A DNA stretch of 14,365 nt from Actinomycetota bacterium (GTDB taxonomy: Bacteria; Actinomycetota; Acidimicrobiia; Spongiisociales; ZC4RG35), in assembly GCA_027296205.1 (NCBI GenBank), contig JAPUJM010000098.1, positions 1 through 14,365 of the forward strand. Direction: 5' to 3'. Position numbers and translations under genes: made by a program. Below, piece by piece: positions 6,889 through 14,364 of this stretch. The first letter of the stretch is position 1, and each line of letters starts with the position of its first letter. The notes under the pieces were generated by a model that was not told the DNA's origin, made no database searches, and was given only the letters and a program-made list of their open reading frames with translations.

Positions 6889-7605
6889 ATGGCAATCCGT
6901 CACGATCAGGCGATAGTTCTGCGGTCCTACCCGTTTGGAGAGGCCGACCGTGTCGTGGTTCTTCTCAGCCCCAACAACGGCAAGATCCGGACAGTCGCCA
7001 AAGGTGTGCGCAAGACAAAGAGCAGGTTTGGTGGTCGTCTCGAGCATTTCACCCATGTCGACCTGGTTCTCTACGAGGGTCGCAACCTCGACACCATCAC
7101 ACAGGTTGCCGTCCTCGAGCCTTTCCCGAGACTCCGATCGGATCTCGACGCGGTGATCGCAGCCGGGACGATGGTCGAAGCCGCAGACGCGGTAGCCCAG
7201 GAGGAAGAGTCTTCGATTCGGCTGTTTCTGCTGCTTCAACGAGGTCTCAAGGCACTTGAGGCGGGGGAGCGGGGCCAGGATCTGATGACGAGCTTTCTTC
7301 TCAAGCTGGCCGATGTCGTCGGAGTGGCTCCCTCCCTCACCCGATGTGCCTCCTGTGGGCGTCTCGAGGACCTACACCGGTTCTCCTTCGGAGGCGGTGG
7401 TGCGATCTGTGACCGATGCCAGGTCGAGGGGGCGGTGAGACTTCGCGATGGGCTTACGGACTATCTCGCTGTCCTGGCCGACGCCGAGCTCATGTCGCTG
7501 CCACCCGGCGACGACACTCTCTCCGGAGAGGCAATGGGGATTGCTCGCCGCTTCGTCGAGTACCACCTGGATCGCAAGCTGACTTCGTTGGCGGTCATGG
7601 AATGA
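6889..7605 (+). CDS. recO: DNA repair protein RecO
   Basis: RecO helps load RecA on single-stranded DNA covered by SSB, as part of the RecFOR recombination pathway. At 238 residues the length is normal. The N-terminal OB-fold part reads AIVLRSYPFGEADRVVVLL, followed by KGVRKTKSRFGGRLE (39-53), typical of RecO. A C-terminal zinc site is formed by C153, C156, C174 and C177 (CASC and CDRC). ATG 6889 is chosen because homology begins there; the open frame further upstream runs antisense through the pterin dehydratase gene and is not coding. The stop overlaps the uppS start as ATGA, so recO and uppS should be co-transcribed. recO after era is a common bacterial neighbourhood, here interrupted by two small genes. 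Confidence 0.95.
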   Translation: MAIRHDQAIVLRSYPFGEADRVVVLLSPNNGKIRTVAKGVRKTKSRFGGRLEHFTHVDLVLYEGRNLDTITQVAVLEPFPRLRSDLDAVIAAGTMVEAADAVAQEEESSIRLFLLLQRGLKALEAGERGQDLMTSFLLKLADVVGVAPSLTRCASCGRLEDLHRFSFGGGGAICDRCQVEGAVRLRDGLTDYLAVLADAELMSLPPGDDTLSGEAMGIARRFVEYHLDRKLTSLAVME

Positions 7606-8375
7606 CGCCAGTGGACAGACCGCTCGACACGGGACGGCTCGATCTTGATCTGATACCGACCCACGTTGGCCTCATCCTCGATGGCAATGGCCGATGGGCC
7701 AACGCACGTGGGCTTCCCAGGACTGCCGGGCACCTTGCCGGTGAAGAGGCACTGTTCGACACGGTGGAGGGTGCGGTTGAGATAGGGATCAAGTGGTTGA
7801 CAGCGTTCACCTTCTCCACCGAGAACTGGTCGAGGTCTGACGACGAGGTCGAATTCCTGATGTGGTTCAACGAGGACCTTCTCCTGAGACGCCGTGACGA
7901 CCTCGACGCTCAGGGTGTCCGCATGCGGTTCGCCGGCTATATGGAAGATCCCCGCATTCCCGATCGGAATCGGGAGCATATGGCTGACTCCGAAGAGAGA
8001 ACGAAGGAGAACGACGTATTGAATCTCGTTTTCGCTTTCAACTACGGAAGCAGACGAGAGATCGTCGAAGGTGCCAGGACCCTTGCCTCACGGGCAGCGT
8101 CAGGAGACCTTCGAATCGACGACATCGACGAAGATGCCCTGCAAAGTGCTCTCTATATTCCCGAGATGCCAGACGTCGATCTCATTATTCGCTCATCCGG
8201 TGAGCACCGGCTTTCCAACTTCTTGTTGTGGCAGGCGGCCTACGCCGAGTTCTATTTCCCCGGCATCCTGTGGCCGGACTTCGACCGTCATGCCCTTCTC
8301 GACGCCGTAGTCGAGTACCAGTCCAGAGACCGGAGATTCGGGACGGCGGACGACCAACCGGATTCCTCTCCTTGA
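7602..8375 (+). CDS. uppS: Isoprenyl transferase (cis-prenyltransferase, UppS family)
   Basis: This enzyme condenses isopentenyl diphosphate with an allylic diphosphate in cis to make the polyprenyl carrier for peptidoglycan and other wall glycans. The protein has 257 residues. Conserved elements: LDGNGRWANARGLPR with the catalytic Asp (D27), FSTENWSR (71-78), RSSGEHRLSNFLLWQ (197-211), and AEFYF followed by LWPDF. ATG 7602 overlaps the recO stop by four bases, so translation is probably coupled. Upstream in-frame codons lie inside recO and lack homology. Product chain length (short Z-prenyl versus C50-C55) cannot be told from the sequence. Actinobacteria often have two such enzymes, so this may not be the final polyprenyl synthase. 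Confidence 0.94.
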   Translation: MTPVDRPLDTGRLDLDLIPTHVGLILDGNGRWANARGLPRTAGHLAGEEALFDTVEGAVEIGIKWLTAFTFSTENWSRSDDEVEFLMWFNEDLLLRRRDDLDAQGVRMRFAGYMEDPRIPDRNREHMADSEERTKENDVLNLVFAFNYGSRREIVEGARTLASRAASGDLRIDDIDEDALQSALYIPEMPDVDLIIRSSGEHRLSNFLLWQAAYAEFYFPGILWPDFDRHALLDAVVEYQSRDRRFGTADDQPDSSP

Positions 8376-8383
8376 CCAACCAG

Positions 8384-8402
8384 ATTGACTAGGAAGGTCA
8401 AT
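8384..8402 (+). repeat. Small inverted repeat with a Shine-Dalgarno-like loop upstream of glyS
   Basis: ATTGAC and GTCAAT form a perfect 6-bp stem around TAGGAAG. The loop carries AGGAAGG-like bases (8391-8397) that would suit a TTG codon at 8402. There is no T run after it, so a terminator is unlikely. It may be chance or may affect access for ribosomes at glyS. Confidence 0.35.
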
Positions 8403-8425
8403 TGGGCCACCGTTCAGGCGGACAC

Positions 8426-9733
8426 ATGACAGAAGTAACCCTCGACACCATCTCCAACCTCGCCAAGAAGCGAGGTTTTGTCTTTCAGTCGTCCGAGATC
8501 TATGGCGGGCTCAGGTCCGCCTACGACTACGGGCCACTGGGGGTGGAGCTCCTGCGCAACGTCAAAGCCGAATGGTGGCGGTCGATGGTCCAGGAGCGCT
8601 CCGACATCGTCGGGCTCGACTCGGCAGTCATCCAGGCTCGGCAGGTATGGCAGGCCTCGGGTCACGAGGAATTCTTCACTGATCCGATGGTGGAATGCCG
8701 CAACTGCAACAGTCGTCACCGTGTCGACAGGCTCGAAGATCCCGACAAGTGCCCCACCTGCGGCAAAACCGGGGAGTTCACCGAGCCGCGTCAGTTCAAC
8801 TTGATGTTCCGCACCCACATGGGCCCTGTCGACTCGGACGAGAACATGGTCTACCTCCGCCCGGAGACGGCTCAGGGAATCTTCATCAACTTCGAGAACG
8901 TGAGACGCACCAACCGACTCAAGCTCCCGTTCGGGATCGCCCAGATCGGGAAGTCGTTCCGCAACGAGATCACGCCTGGCCAGTTCGTGTTCAGGACCCG
9001 GGAGTTCGAGCAGATGGAGATGGAGTTCTTCTGTCGGCCCGGTGAGGACGGCGAATGGTTCCAATACTGGCTGGACAAGCGGTACCAGTGGTACCTGGAC
9101 CTGGGGATGACGCCGGGCAACCTGAGGCTTCGTCATCACGACAAGGACGAGTTGAGCCACTATTCGATCGGCACCGCCGACGTCGAGTACCTGTTTCCAT
9201 GGGGATGGGACGAACTCGAAGGGGTCGCCAATCGGACCGACTTCGACCTCAAACAGCACAGCGAGCACTCTGGTGAGGATCTCCGGTATTTCGATCAGGA
9301 GAGCAACGAACGCTTCTTCCCCTATGTGATCGAGCCGGCGGCCGGAGCCACCCGGACCACCTTCGCCTTTCTCATCGACGGCTACACGGAGGAGAAGGTC
9401 AATGACGAGACCCGGGTCGTGATGAAGCTCCATCATCGACTGGCCCCCTACAAGATCGCGGTTCTCCCGTTGTCGAAGAAACCTGAACTGATCGAACCGG
9501 CGGAGAGGGTGGCTGCCGAGTTGCGCAAGAGGTGGATGGTCGAGCTCGACGTCACCCAATCGATCGGTCGTCGTTATCGTCGACAGGACGAGATCGGCAC
9601 GCCGTTCTGTGTGACCATCGACTTCGATTCCCTCGAGGATCAGGCGGCGACTGTCAGGGATCGGGACACAATGGATCAGGAGCGAATCTCCATGGATGGA
9701 CTGGCGACCTACCTGGCCGGCAAACTGGTCTGA
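8426..9733 (+). CDS. glyS: Glycyl-tRNA synthetase, single-chain (alpha2, class II) type
   Basis: This enzyme attaches glycine to tRNA-Gly. It is the single-chain dimeric type (GlyQS) found in Actinobacteria, archaea and eukaryotes, not the split alpha/beta enzyme of Proteobacteria. It has 435 residues. Visible parts: LAKKRGFVFQSSEIYGG near the N terminus, a zinc ribbon with C91, C94, C109 and C112, class II motif 2 around FRNEITPGQFVFRTREFEQ, motif 3 around GATRTTFAFLIDGY, and a C-terminal anticodon-binding domain (from about residue 335, KIAVLPLSKK). ATG 8426 is favoured because homology starts just after it and AGGCGG lies four bases upstream. The in-frame TTG at 8402 also has a good upstream AGGAAGG, adding eight residues, and cannot be excluded. 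It follows uppS after 50 bp. Confidence 0.96.
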   Translation: MTEVTLDTISNLAKKRGFVFQSSEIYGGLRSAYDYGPLGVELLRNVKAEWWRSMVQERSDIVGLDSAVIQARQVWQASGHEEFFTDPMVECRNCNSRHRVDRLEDPDKCPTCGKTGEFTEPRQFNLMFRTHMGPVDSDENMVYLRPETAQGIFINFENVRRTNRLKLPFGIAQIGKSFRNEITPGQFVFRTREFEQMEMEFFCRPGEDGEWFQYWLDKRYQWYLDLGMTPGNLRLRHHDKDELSHYSIGTADVEYLFPWGWDELEGVANRTDFDLKQHSEHSGEDLRYFDQESNERFFPYVIEPAAGATRTTFAFLIDGYTEEKVNDETRVVMKLHHRLAPYKIAVLPLSKKPELIEPAERVAAELRKRWMVELDVTQSIGRRYRRQDEIGTPFCVTIDFDSLEDQAATVRDRDTMDQERISMDGLATYLAGKLV

Positions 9734-9774
9734 CATTTACCCCCGGTTGACCTTTATGCGCCAGGATATTCGAT

Positions 9775-9780
9775 AGGTGG
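9775..9780 (+). promoter_or_regulatory. Ribosome binding site of the YceI-like gene
   Basis: AGGTGG lies four bases before GTG 9785 and supports that non-ATG start. The same hexamer with the same spacing precedes the proposed GTG start of fetB. Confidence 0.55.
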
Positions 9781-9784
9781 TCAC

Positions 9785-10489
9785 GTGAATCTCAAAGTCA
9801 TCGGATGGATAGCAGCGTTCGCTCTCGTCGTCGGAGGGTCAGCTCTGGCGTGGCTTTTCTGGTTTGCCGGCGGTTCGGGTGAGCCATCAGCCGAACTGAC
9901 GACTCCGACTCTCGCCAGTGGTCCGACGACCGAATCGGTGGGCACCTCCAAGACCTACGTGATCGATGCCTCCCAGAGTGTTGCCAGCTTCGAGATCGGC
10001 GAAGTGCTCCGGGGGTCCCCGAACCGTGTGGTTGGTGAGACCAACCAGGTGGCCGGGCAGGTTCAGGTCGACCTGGCTGACCTCAGCTCGACGCAGTTCT
10101 CCCAGATCGTCGTGAACGCCAGGACTCTCAGGACCGACTCCGAGCGACGTGACAGGGCGATGAGAGGTCCGATCATCCTCAACTCGGCCAGCGACGAGTT
10201 CGAGCTCATAACGCTCGACATCGACTTGGCGACCGGGCTGGGCGGCACCGCCGAGCCGGGTGACACGTTGCGCTTCAGCCTCACGGGAGACTTAACCATC
10301 AAGGGCGTGACCAATGAGGTTGTCTTCGATGTGGTGGTGACTCTCTCCGATGAGTCGACCGTCGAGGGCTCGGTGACAACGACCGTGTTGCGCTCAGACT
10401 TTGACATAGGGATCCCCAGCGTCCCGGGGGTCGCCGAAGTGACCGACGAAGTCGTGCTCGGTCTCAGATTTGTCGCTGTGGCCGGCTGA
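9785..10489 (+). CDS. Membrane-anchored YceI-like domain protein
   Basis: This is a 234-residue protein with one N-terminal hydrophobic segment (about 5-28), a low-complexity Ser/Thr/Pro-rich linker (about 30-55), and an extracytoplasmic YceI-like domain (about 57-232). The domain shows the usual start YVIDASQSVASFEI, the middle VVNARTLRTDSERRD (about 108-122), and LTGDLTIKGVTNEVVFDV near the C terminus. YceI-like domains form a lipocalin-like beta barrel that binds isoprenoid-type lipids in characterised members; the ligand here is unknown. No cysteine lipobox is seen, so it is probably held by an uncleaved helix or processed by signal peptidase I. GTG 9785 is supported by AGGTGG at four bases. 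A TTGACC at 9747-9752 could be a -35 box, but no good -10 follows. It lies between glyS and dnaG with no functional link evident. Confidence 0.88.
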   Translation: MNLKVIGWIAAFALVVGGSALAWLFWFAGGSGEPSAELTTPTLASGPTTESVGTSKTYVIDASQSVASFEIGEVLRGSPNRVVGETNQVAGQVQVDLADLSSTQFSQIVVNARTLRTDSERRDRAMRGPIILNSASDEFELITLDIDLATGLGGTAEPGDTLRFSLTGDLTIKGVTNEVVFDVVVTLSDESTVEGSVTTTVLRSDFDIGIPSVPGVAEVTDEVVLGLRFVAVAG

Positions 10490-10507
10490 GCAACTTCTGG
10501 CGGTCCT

Positions 10508-10513
10508 TATGAT
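10508..10513 (+). promoter_or_regulatory. Candidate -10 box for dnaG-rpoD
   Basis: TATGAT is close to the TATAAT consensus and ends ten bases before ATG 10524, the same spacing as at recO. The leader would be only a few bases long. No convincing -35 box is present. The box overlaps the alternative in-frame ATG at 10509, which argues against that codon being the start if this promoter is used. Confidence 0.4.
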
Positions 10514-10523
10514 CGGTGTGGCG

Positions 10524-12266
10524 ATGACAGACCGAGGAGACATCGATCGGGTCCGGGAGGCAACCGACCTCGTGGAGTTGATCTCCGAGGTGACCAAAGT
10601 GAAGAAGTCCGGCCGGTCGGTGATGGCCGTCTGCCCGTTTCACGAAGAGAAGACCCCTTCGATGTCGGTCGACCGAGTGCGTGGTCTCTATCACTGTTTT
10701 GGCTGCGGCGAGGGAGGGGACGTCTTTTCCTTTGTCGAGAAGACACAAGGTGTTGACTTCCCGGATGCCCTGGAGATGCTTGCCCGCAAGGCCGGCATCA
10801 CCCTGGTCCGGGACCCTGATGCCGCCCGAAAGCGAGGACGGAGGGATGCCGCGGTCGGGGCGATCCGACAGGCTGTTGACGTCTATCACACCCGGTTGAA
10901 GAAGTCCGCGGAGGCCGGACCGGCCCGGGCCCACCTGCGAGGCCGCGGATATGACGTCGAACTGATCGATGAATGGAAGCTTGGTTTCGCCGGAGTCGAC
11001 TGGGACACCCTCGTCAAGACTCTGAAGACCGCCGGGGTGGGCGATGGAGCGATGCTGGACGGGGGACTGGCCCGTCGGGGAAGACACGGTTTGTACGACG
11101 TGTTCCGGGGACGACTGATGTTTCCAATTCACGACGTCCGGGGCGACCCGATCGGGTTCGGCGGCCGTCTTGTCGACGACGTCGACCGGGACTCGACCAA
11201 CAATCCTGATGCCAAGTACGTCAACTCGGCCGAGTCGATCGTCTATCACAAGGCCAACGTTCTCTTCGCCCTCGACCGGGCCCGCAAGTCCATAGCGGCG
11301 GAGGGCAAGGCCGTGATCGTTGAGGGTTATACCGATGTCATCGCCATGCACCAGGCAGGGATCGACACCGCAGTGGCAACATGCGGCACGGCCCTCGGCG
11401 ACGGTCACTTCGACTTGCTCCGTCGCTTCAGCGAGAAGGTGGTCTTGGCGTTCGATTCCGACGAGGCCGGCGCCAAAGCCGCTCTTCGAAGCGACGAGTT
11501 GGCATCACCGTTCCGTCTCGATCTCGATCTGCGGGTTGCCGTGATGCCCGATGGTCTCGATCCTGCGGACCTTGTTCAGGAGGGACGCTCCGAGGAGCTG
11601 TCGACGGCGGTCGCCGAGGCCCGGCCTCTTCTCGAGCACCGGATCGAGCATGAGGTGGCCAAACACGATTTGAGCGGTCCCGAAGGCCGTGCCCGTGCCC
11701 TTCATGCGGCTGCGGCGCAACTGACTCGGGTCAATGACGAGATCGCCCGTCGGGAGTACAGCCGGTTTGTGGCGCGTCTGATCGGGGTGGACCTCTCGAC
11801 GGTCGACCAGGCGACCCGGATGCGAAGAACAGGCCCTCCGAGCCGCTCGACGCAGTCTTCGCGGCCGTTGGACCGAGCGGAATCCGAGTTGCTCCGGGTC
11901 GTCTTGACCAACCCTCCGGACATGGGCGAGATTTCGCCCACCGACTTCCATGACGAGAGGCTGGGCGCTGCCTTCACGGCGATCTCCGGCGAGCTTGCCA
12001 CCACTGCGCCAGGGACACCGGTCGATATCTCCACGGTGTCAGATCCAGGTGTTCAGGGGCTTCTTCGGTCATTGCTCCTGGACAGCCGGCCGCTGCCCGA
12101 ATGGCCCGAGATGCAAAGAAGGGTGCGGGGTAGGCGGCTGGATATGGAGATCGCCGATATCGAAGGCCGACTCGGTTCTTTGGAGACTGAGACAGAACAC
12201 CATTCCGAAACACTCCGACACTTGATAGCTTTACAGCAGGAGAAGCGCTCCTTAGGCGATACATGA
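10524..12266 (+). CDS. dnaG: DNA primase DnaG
   Basis: DnaG makes RNA primers for DNA replication. The protein has 580 residues, a typical size. The N-terminal zinc domain has C37, H40, C58 and C61 (CPFH and CFGC). The catalytic core includes FRGRLMFPIHDVRGDPIGFG and the TOPRIM fold with E267 in VEGYTDV and D311/D313 in AFDSDEAG. The C-terminal part (about 400-580) is the poorly conserved helicase-binding region. ATG 10524 is chosen because the DnaG pattern (DIDRVREATDLVELIS) begins a few residues later; ATG 10509 and GTG 10518 are in-frame alternatives. The end overlaps rpoD by four bases (ATGA). This recalls the rpsU-dnaG-rpoD operon of enterobacteria, without rpsU. Confidence 0.97.
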   Translation: MTDRGDIDRVREATDLVELISEVTKVKKSGRSVMAVCPFHEEKTPSMSVDRVRGLYHCFGCGEGGDVFSFVEKTQGVDFPDALEMLARKAGITLVRDPDAARKRGRRDAAVGAIRQAVDVYHTRLKKSAEAGPARAHLRGRGYDVELIDEWKLGFAGVDWDTLVKTLKTAGVGDGAMLDGGLARRGRHGLYDVFRGRLMFPIHDVRGDPIGFGGRLVDDVDRDSTNNPDAKYVNSAESIVYHKANVLFALDRARKSIAAEGKAVIVEGYTDVIAMHQAGIDTAVATCGTALGDGHFDLLRRFSEKVVLAFDSDEAGAKAALRSDELASPFRLDLDLRVAVMPDGLDPADLVQEGRSEELSTAVAEARPLLEHRIEHEVAKHDLSGPEGRARALHAAAAQLTRVNDEIARREYSRFVARLIGVDLSTVDQATRMRRTGPPSRSTQSSRPLDRAESELLRVVLTNPPDMGEISPTDFHDERLGAAFTAISGELATTAPGTPVDISTVSDPGVQGLLRSLLLDSRPLPEWPEMQRRVRGRRLDMEIADIEGRLGSLETETEHHSETLRHLIALQQEKRSLGDT

Positions 12267-13393
12267 CTCAAGAACTGTCCAAGGTAACCAGCGCCCTCAT
12301 CAAGAGGGGCAACCATCGAAGCTTTCTCACGATGGCCGAGGTGCAACAAGAGCTGGAGGATATCGAGGCGCCCGGAGAGGCATTCGAGAAGGTCGCCGAC
12401 GAGCTGCGCCTAAAGGGGATCCGTCTCGTGGAGGAAGGACCAGCGGTGACCGAGGAGGTCATCGAGGTCAGTCAGATCTCGGTTTCCGATCCGGTGCGTC
12501 TCTATCTGAACGAGATCGGTCGATATCCGCTCCTCACCGCTCAACAGGAGGTGGAGCTGGCGATGCAGATGGAAGCTGGTCGCCGCGCCCTGGAACGTCT
12601 ACACGGTGACGATCCGCTGGCCGATGAGGACCGGACGTTCCTGGACCACGAGGTCGAGATGGGCGAGGCGGCCCACAAGCAGTTGGTCCAGTCGAACCTA
12701 CGGCTCGTGGTTGCTCTGGCCCGTCGTTATGTCGGGAGAGGCATGGCGCTGTTGGACCTCATCCAGGAAGGCAACGTGGGGCTGATGCGAGCTGTGGAGC
12801 GGTTCGACTACCGTCGAGGATTCAAGTTCTCCACCTACGCCACCTGGTGGATCCGCCAGGCCATCTCCCGAGCCATCGCCGACCAGGGCCGGACGATTCG
12901 CATGCCTATCCACGTGCTCGACGCCGTCAACAAGCTCACCCGGACCCAGCGGGAGTTGACCCAGGTTCTCGGTCGGGCGCCGAGCGTCGATGAGCTGGCC
13001 GATGACCTCGATCTGGAGGTCACCAGAGTGGCCGAACTCCGCCGCATCGCGCTGGACACCGTTTCGCTGGAGACACCGGTGGGGGAAGACGAAGTCGGGA
13101 CACTTGGAGATCTTGTCGAAGATGTCGATTCTGAGAAGCCCGCCGACGTAGCCACCTTCTCGTCTCTGCAGGGTGAGTTGGCTCAGGCCCTGGAAGGCCT
13201 CAATGACCGGGAGCGTCAGGTTCTGATCATGCGCTTCGGTCTCGCCGACGGTCGGATGCGCACCCTTGAAGAGGTCGGCTCTCATTTCAACGTGACCAGA
13301 GAGCGGATTCGTCAGTTGGAGACCAAGGCTCTCGCCAAGCTGAGACACCCCGACAAGTCGGGCAAGCTCGAAGGGTTTCTCGAAAGCTCCTAG
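12263..13393 (+). CDS. rpoD: Primary sigma factor (sigma-70, group 1)
   Basis: This is the housekeeping sigma factor that directs RNA polymerase to most promoters. It has 376 residues. Region 1.1-like sequence occupies about 8-57 (TMAEVQQELEDIE, then the KGIRLVEE end). Region 1.2 starts at SDPVRLYLNEIGRYPLL (75-91). Region 2 runs from about 140 to 205, with LDLIQEGNVGLMRAVERFDY and the -10-binding FSTYATWWIRQAISRAI. Region 3 follows, and region 4 includes DRERQVLIMRFGL and the helix-turn-helix TLEEVGSHFNVTRERIRQLE (334-353). The presence of regions 1.1 and 1.2 favours a group 1 factor over a group 2 paralogue. ATG 12263 overlaps the dnaG stop as ATGA, with AGGCG four bases upstream. No terminator is seen after the stop, and the opposing fetB gene ends three bases later. 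Confidence 0.95.
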   Translation: MTQELSKVTSALIKRGNHRSFLTMAEVQQELEDIEAPGEAFEKVADELRLKGIRLVEEGPAVTEEVIEVSQISVSDPVRLYLNEIGRYPLLTAQQEVELAMQMEAGRRALERLHGDDPLADEDRTFLDHEVEMGEAAHKQLVQSNLRLVVALARRYVGRGMALLDLIQEGNVGLMRAVERFDYRRGFKFSTYATWWIRQAISRAIADQGRTIRMPIHVLDAVNKLTRTQRELTQVLGRAPSVDELADDLDLEVTRVAELRRIALDTVSLETPVGEDEVGTLGDLVEDVDSEKPADVATFSSLQGELAQALEGLNDRERQVLIMRFGLADGRMRTLEEVGSHFNVTRERIRQLETKALAKLRHPDKSGKLEGFLESS

Positions 13394-13396
13394 GGC

Positions 13397-14176
13397 TCAG
13401 CTCGGGTCCGTCACCCAACCCTCGAGACGCAGGTCCGCAGTGAACGCCCGACTGGCAACCATGGTGACGATCACGGCCGAGGCGACTCCAACCGAGCCAA
13501 GCACCAGGTAGGTGATCACCAATTGCACGAGGACAGCGCTTACCGGCTCTGCTCCAGCGAGGAGCATGCCGGTCATCGTGCCGGGAAGAGCGACGAGGCC
13601 AATCACCTTGGTTCGCTCAATCTGTGGCAGCAGGGCATTGCGAACAGCCGAACTGGTGACGACTCGAGAGGCTCCCTGGCGATCGAACCCCAGTGCCAGC
13701 AGAGCTTCAACACGGTTCCGATGATCGATGAATTCCGTGGTGACAGTGTCGGCCGCTTGGACGGCGGCGGGAAGTGTGTTGCCCAGAGTGATGCCGGCGA
13801 TCACCACGAGGGTGACTGGATCTAGGTCGAACACGCCCAAGCCGAAGAGGAGGGCAAGGGTCACACCAACGGCACCTGCGAGCGCACCGAGGGCATAGAG
13901 ACGGAGTCCGGGTATCTGCCGGGTGCGTCTGGCCACCACTTCCGCGGAGAGGAGGGTCATGCCGACTACCCAAACCCAGGCCCACACAAGGGCTTGCGCC
14001 GACTCGAAGATGAGCCCGAAGAGGAGACCAACGGCGAGCAGTTGGATCCCGGCACGAAACGACGCCCAGGCTATTGAGCGTTCGAACCCGAGTCCTTTCC
14101 ACACCGAGACGGCGATGGCGACGCCTACCAACGAGAGAGATGCGAGTGTCTCGACCCAGCCCATTTCACCCGTCAC
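13397..14176 (-). CDS. fetB: FetB/YbbM-type ABC transporter permease (UPF0014)
   Basis: This is an integral membrane permease of the UPF0014 family. In E. coli, FetB works with the ATPase FetA in iron export. The protein has 259 residues, about the normal length, and several hydrophobic helices (about 8-25, 36-56, 60-78, 94-112, 120-135, 180-198, 203-230). Family segments include GITLGNTLPAAVQ (118-130), ALGFDRQGASRVV (151-163), SSAVRNALLPQIERTKVIGL (165-184) and PGTMTGMLLAGAEP (188-201). GTG 14176 is chosen because AGGTGG lies four bases upstream; ATG 14212 would add 12 residues that do not look like the family. No ATPase partner is adjacent: rpoD converges on one side and tRNA-Asn lies on the other. 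The metal and direction of transport are inferred from E. coli. Confidence 0.9.
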   Translation of the reverse strand: MTGEMGWVETLASLSLVGVAIAVSVWKGLGFERSIAWASFRAGIQLLAVGLLFGLIFESAQALVWAWVWVVGMTLLSAEVVARRTRQIPGLRLYALGALAGAVGVTLALLFGLGVFDLDPVTLVVIAGITLGNTLPAAVQAADTVTTEFIDHRNRVEALLALGFDRQGASRVVTSSAVRNALLPQIERTKVIGLVALPGTMTGMLLAGAEPVSAVLVQLVITYLVLGSVGVASAVIVTMVASRAFTADLRLEGWVTDPS

Positions 14177-14180
14177 CAAT

Positions 14181-14186
14181 CCACCT
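14181..14186 (-). promoter_or_regulatory. Ribosome binding site that decides the fetB start
   Basis: On the minus strand this reads AGGTGG within AAAGGTGG and ends four bases before GTG 14176. It argues against the upstream ATG at 14212 and the internal ATG at 14164. Confidence 0.5.
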
Positions 14187-14264
14187 TTCGTATTGATGGG
14201 ATCGTGGCACAACGCCAGTCGATCGGTGGATCATGGGCGACTCGGAGTACGGAATATCGATTGG

Positions 14265-14270
14265 TATCCT
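14265..14270 (+). promoter_or_regulatory. Candidate -10 box for tRNA-Asn
   Basis: TATCCT lies 21 bases before the mature tRNA 5' end, which would leave a 5' leader of about 15 bases. No good -35 hexamer is seen 16-18 bases upstream. The 115-bp stretch between the fetB start and the tRNA must carry promoters for both. Confidence 0.35.
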
Positions 14271-14291
14271 GTCCCAGCCGGTCGGCACCAT

Positions 14292-14364
14292 TCCGCGGTA
14301 GCTCAATTGGCAGAGCAGTGGACTGTTAATCCATTGGTTGTAGGTTCGAGTCCTACCCGCGGAG
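14292..14364 (+). tRNA. tRNA-Asn (anticodon GTT)
   Basis: The gene folds into a complete 73-base cloverleaf. The acceptor stem TCCGCGG pairs perfectly with CCGCGGA (14292-14298 with 14357-14363). The D stem is GCTC/GAGC. The anticodon stem GTGGA/TCCAT encloses the loop CTGTTAA with anticodon GTT at 14325-14327. The variable loop has five bases, and the T stem GTAGG/CCTAC encloses TTCGAGT. The discriminator base is G at 14364, normal for asparagine. The window ends one base later, at a C, so whether CCA is encoded cannot be seen. Confidence 0.97.

Noticed and set aside
8376..8425. Possible T-box or glycine riboswitch in front of glyS
   Set aside because: Only 50 bases separate uppS and glyS, too short for either element, and no T-box core is present.
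8414..9736. A 440-codon open frame on the minus strand covering nearly all of glyS
   Set aside because: It lies exactly opposite a well-conserved synthetase, shows no recognisable domain, and is a typical result of GC-rich codon use on the other strand.
10464..11408. A 314-codon minus-strand open frame across the start of dnaG
   Set aside because: It crosses the yceI-dnaG junction, contains no known pattern, and opposes the strongly conserved DnaG zinc and catalytic domains.
14213..14291. Possible attachment site or integrated element at the tRNA-Asn gene
   Set aside because: No integrase, no repeated tRNA end and no mobile gene are visible; the window stops at the tRNA 3' end, where such an element would begin.
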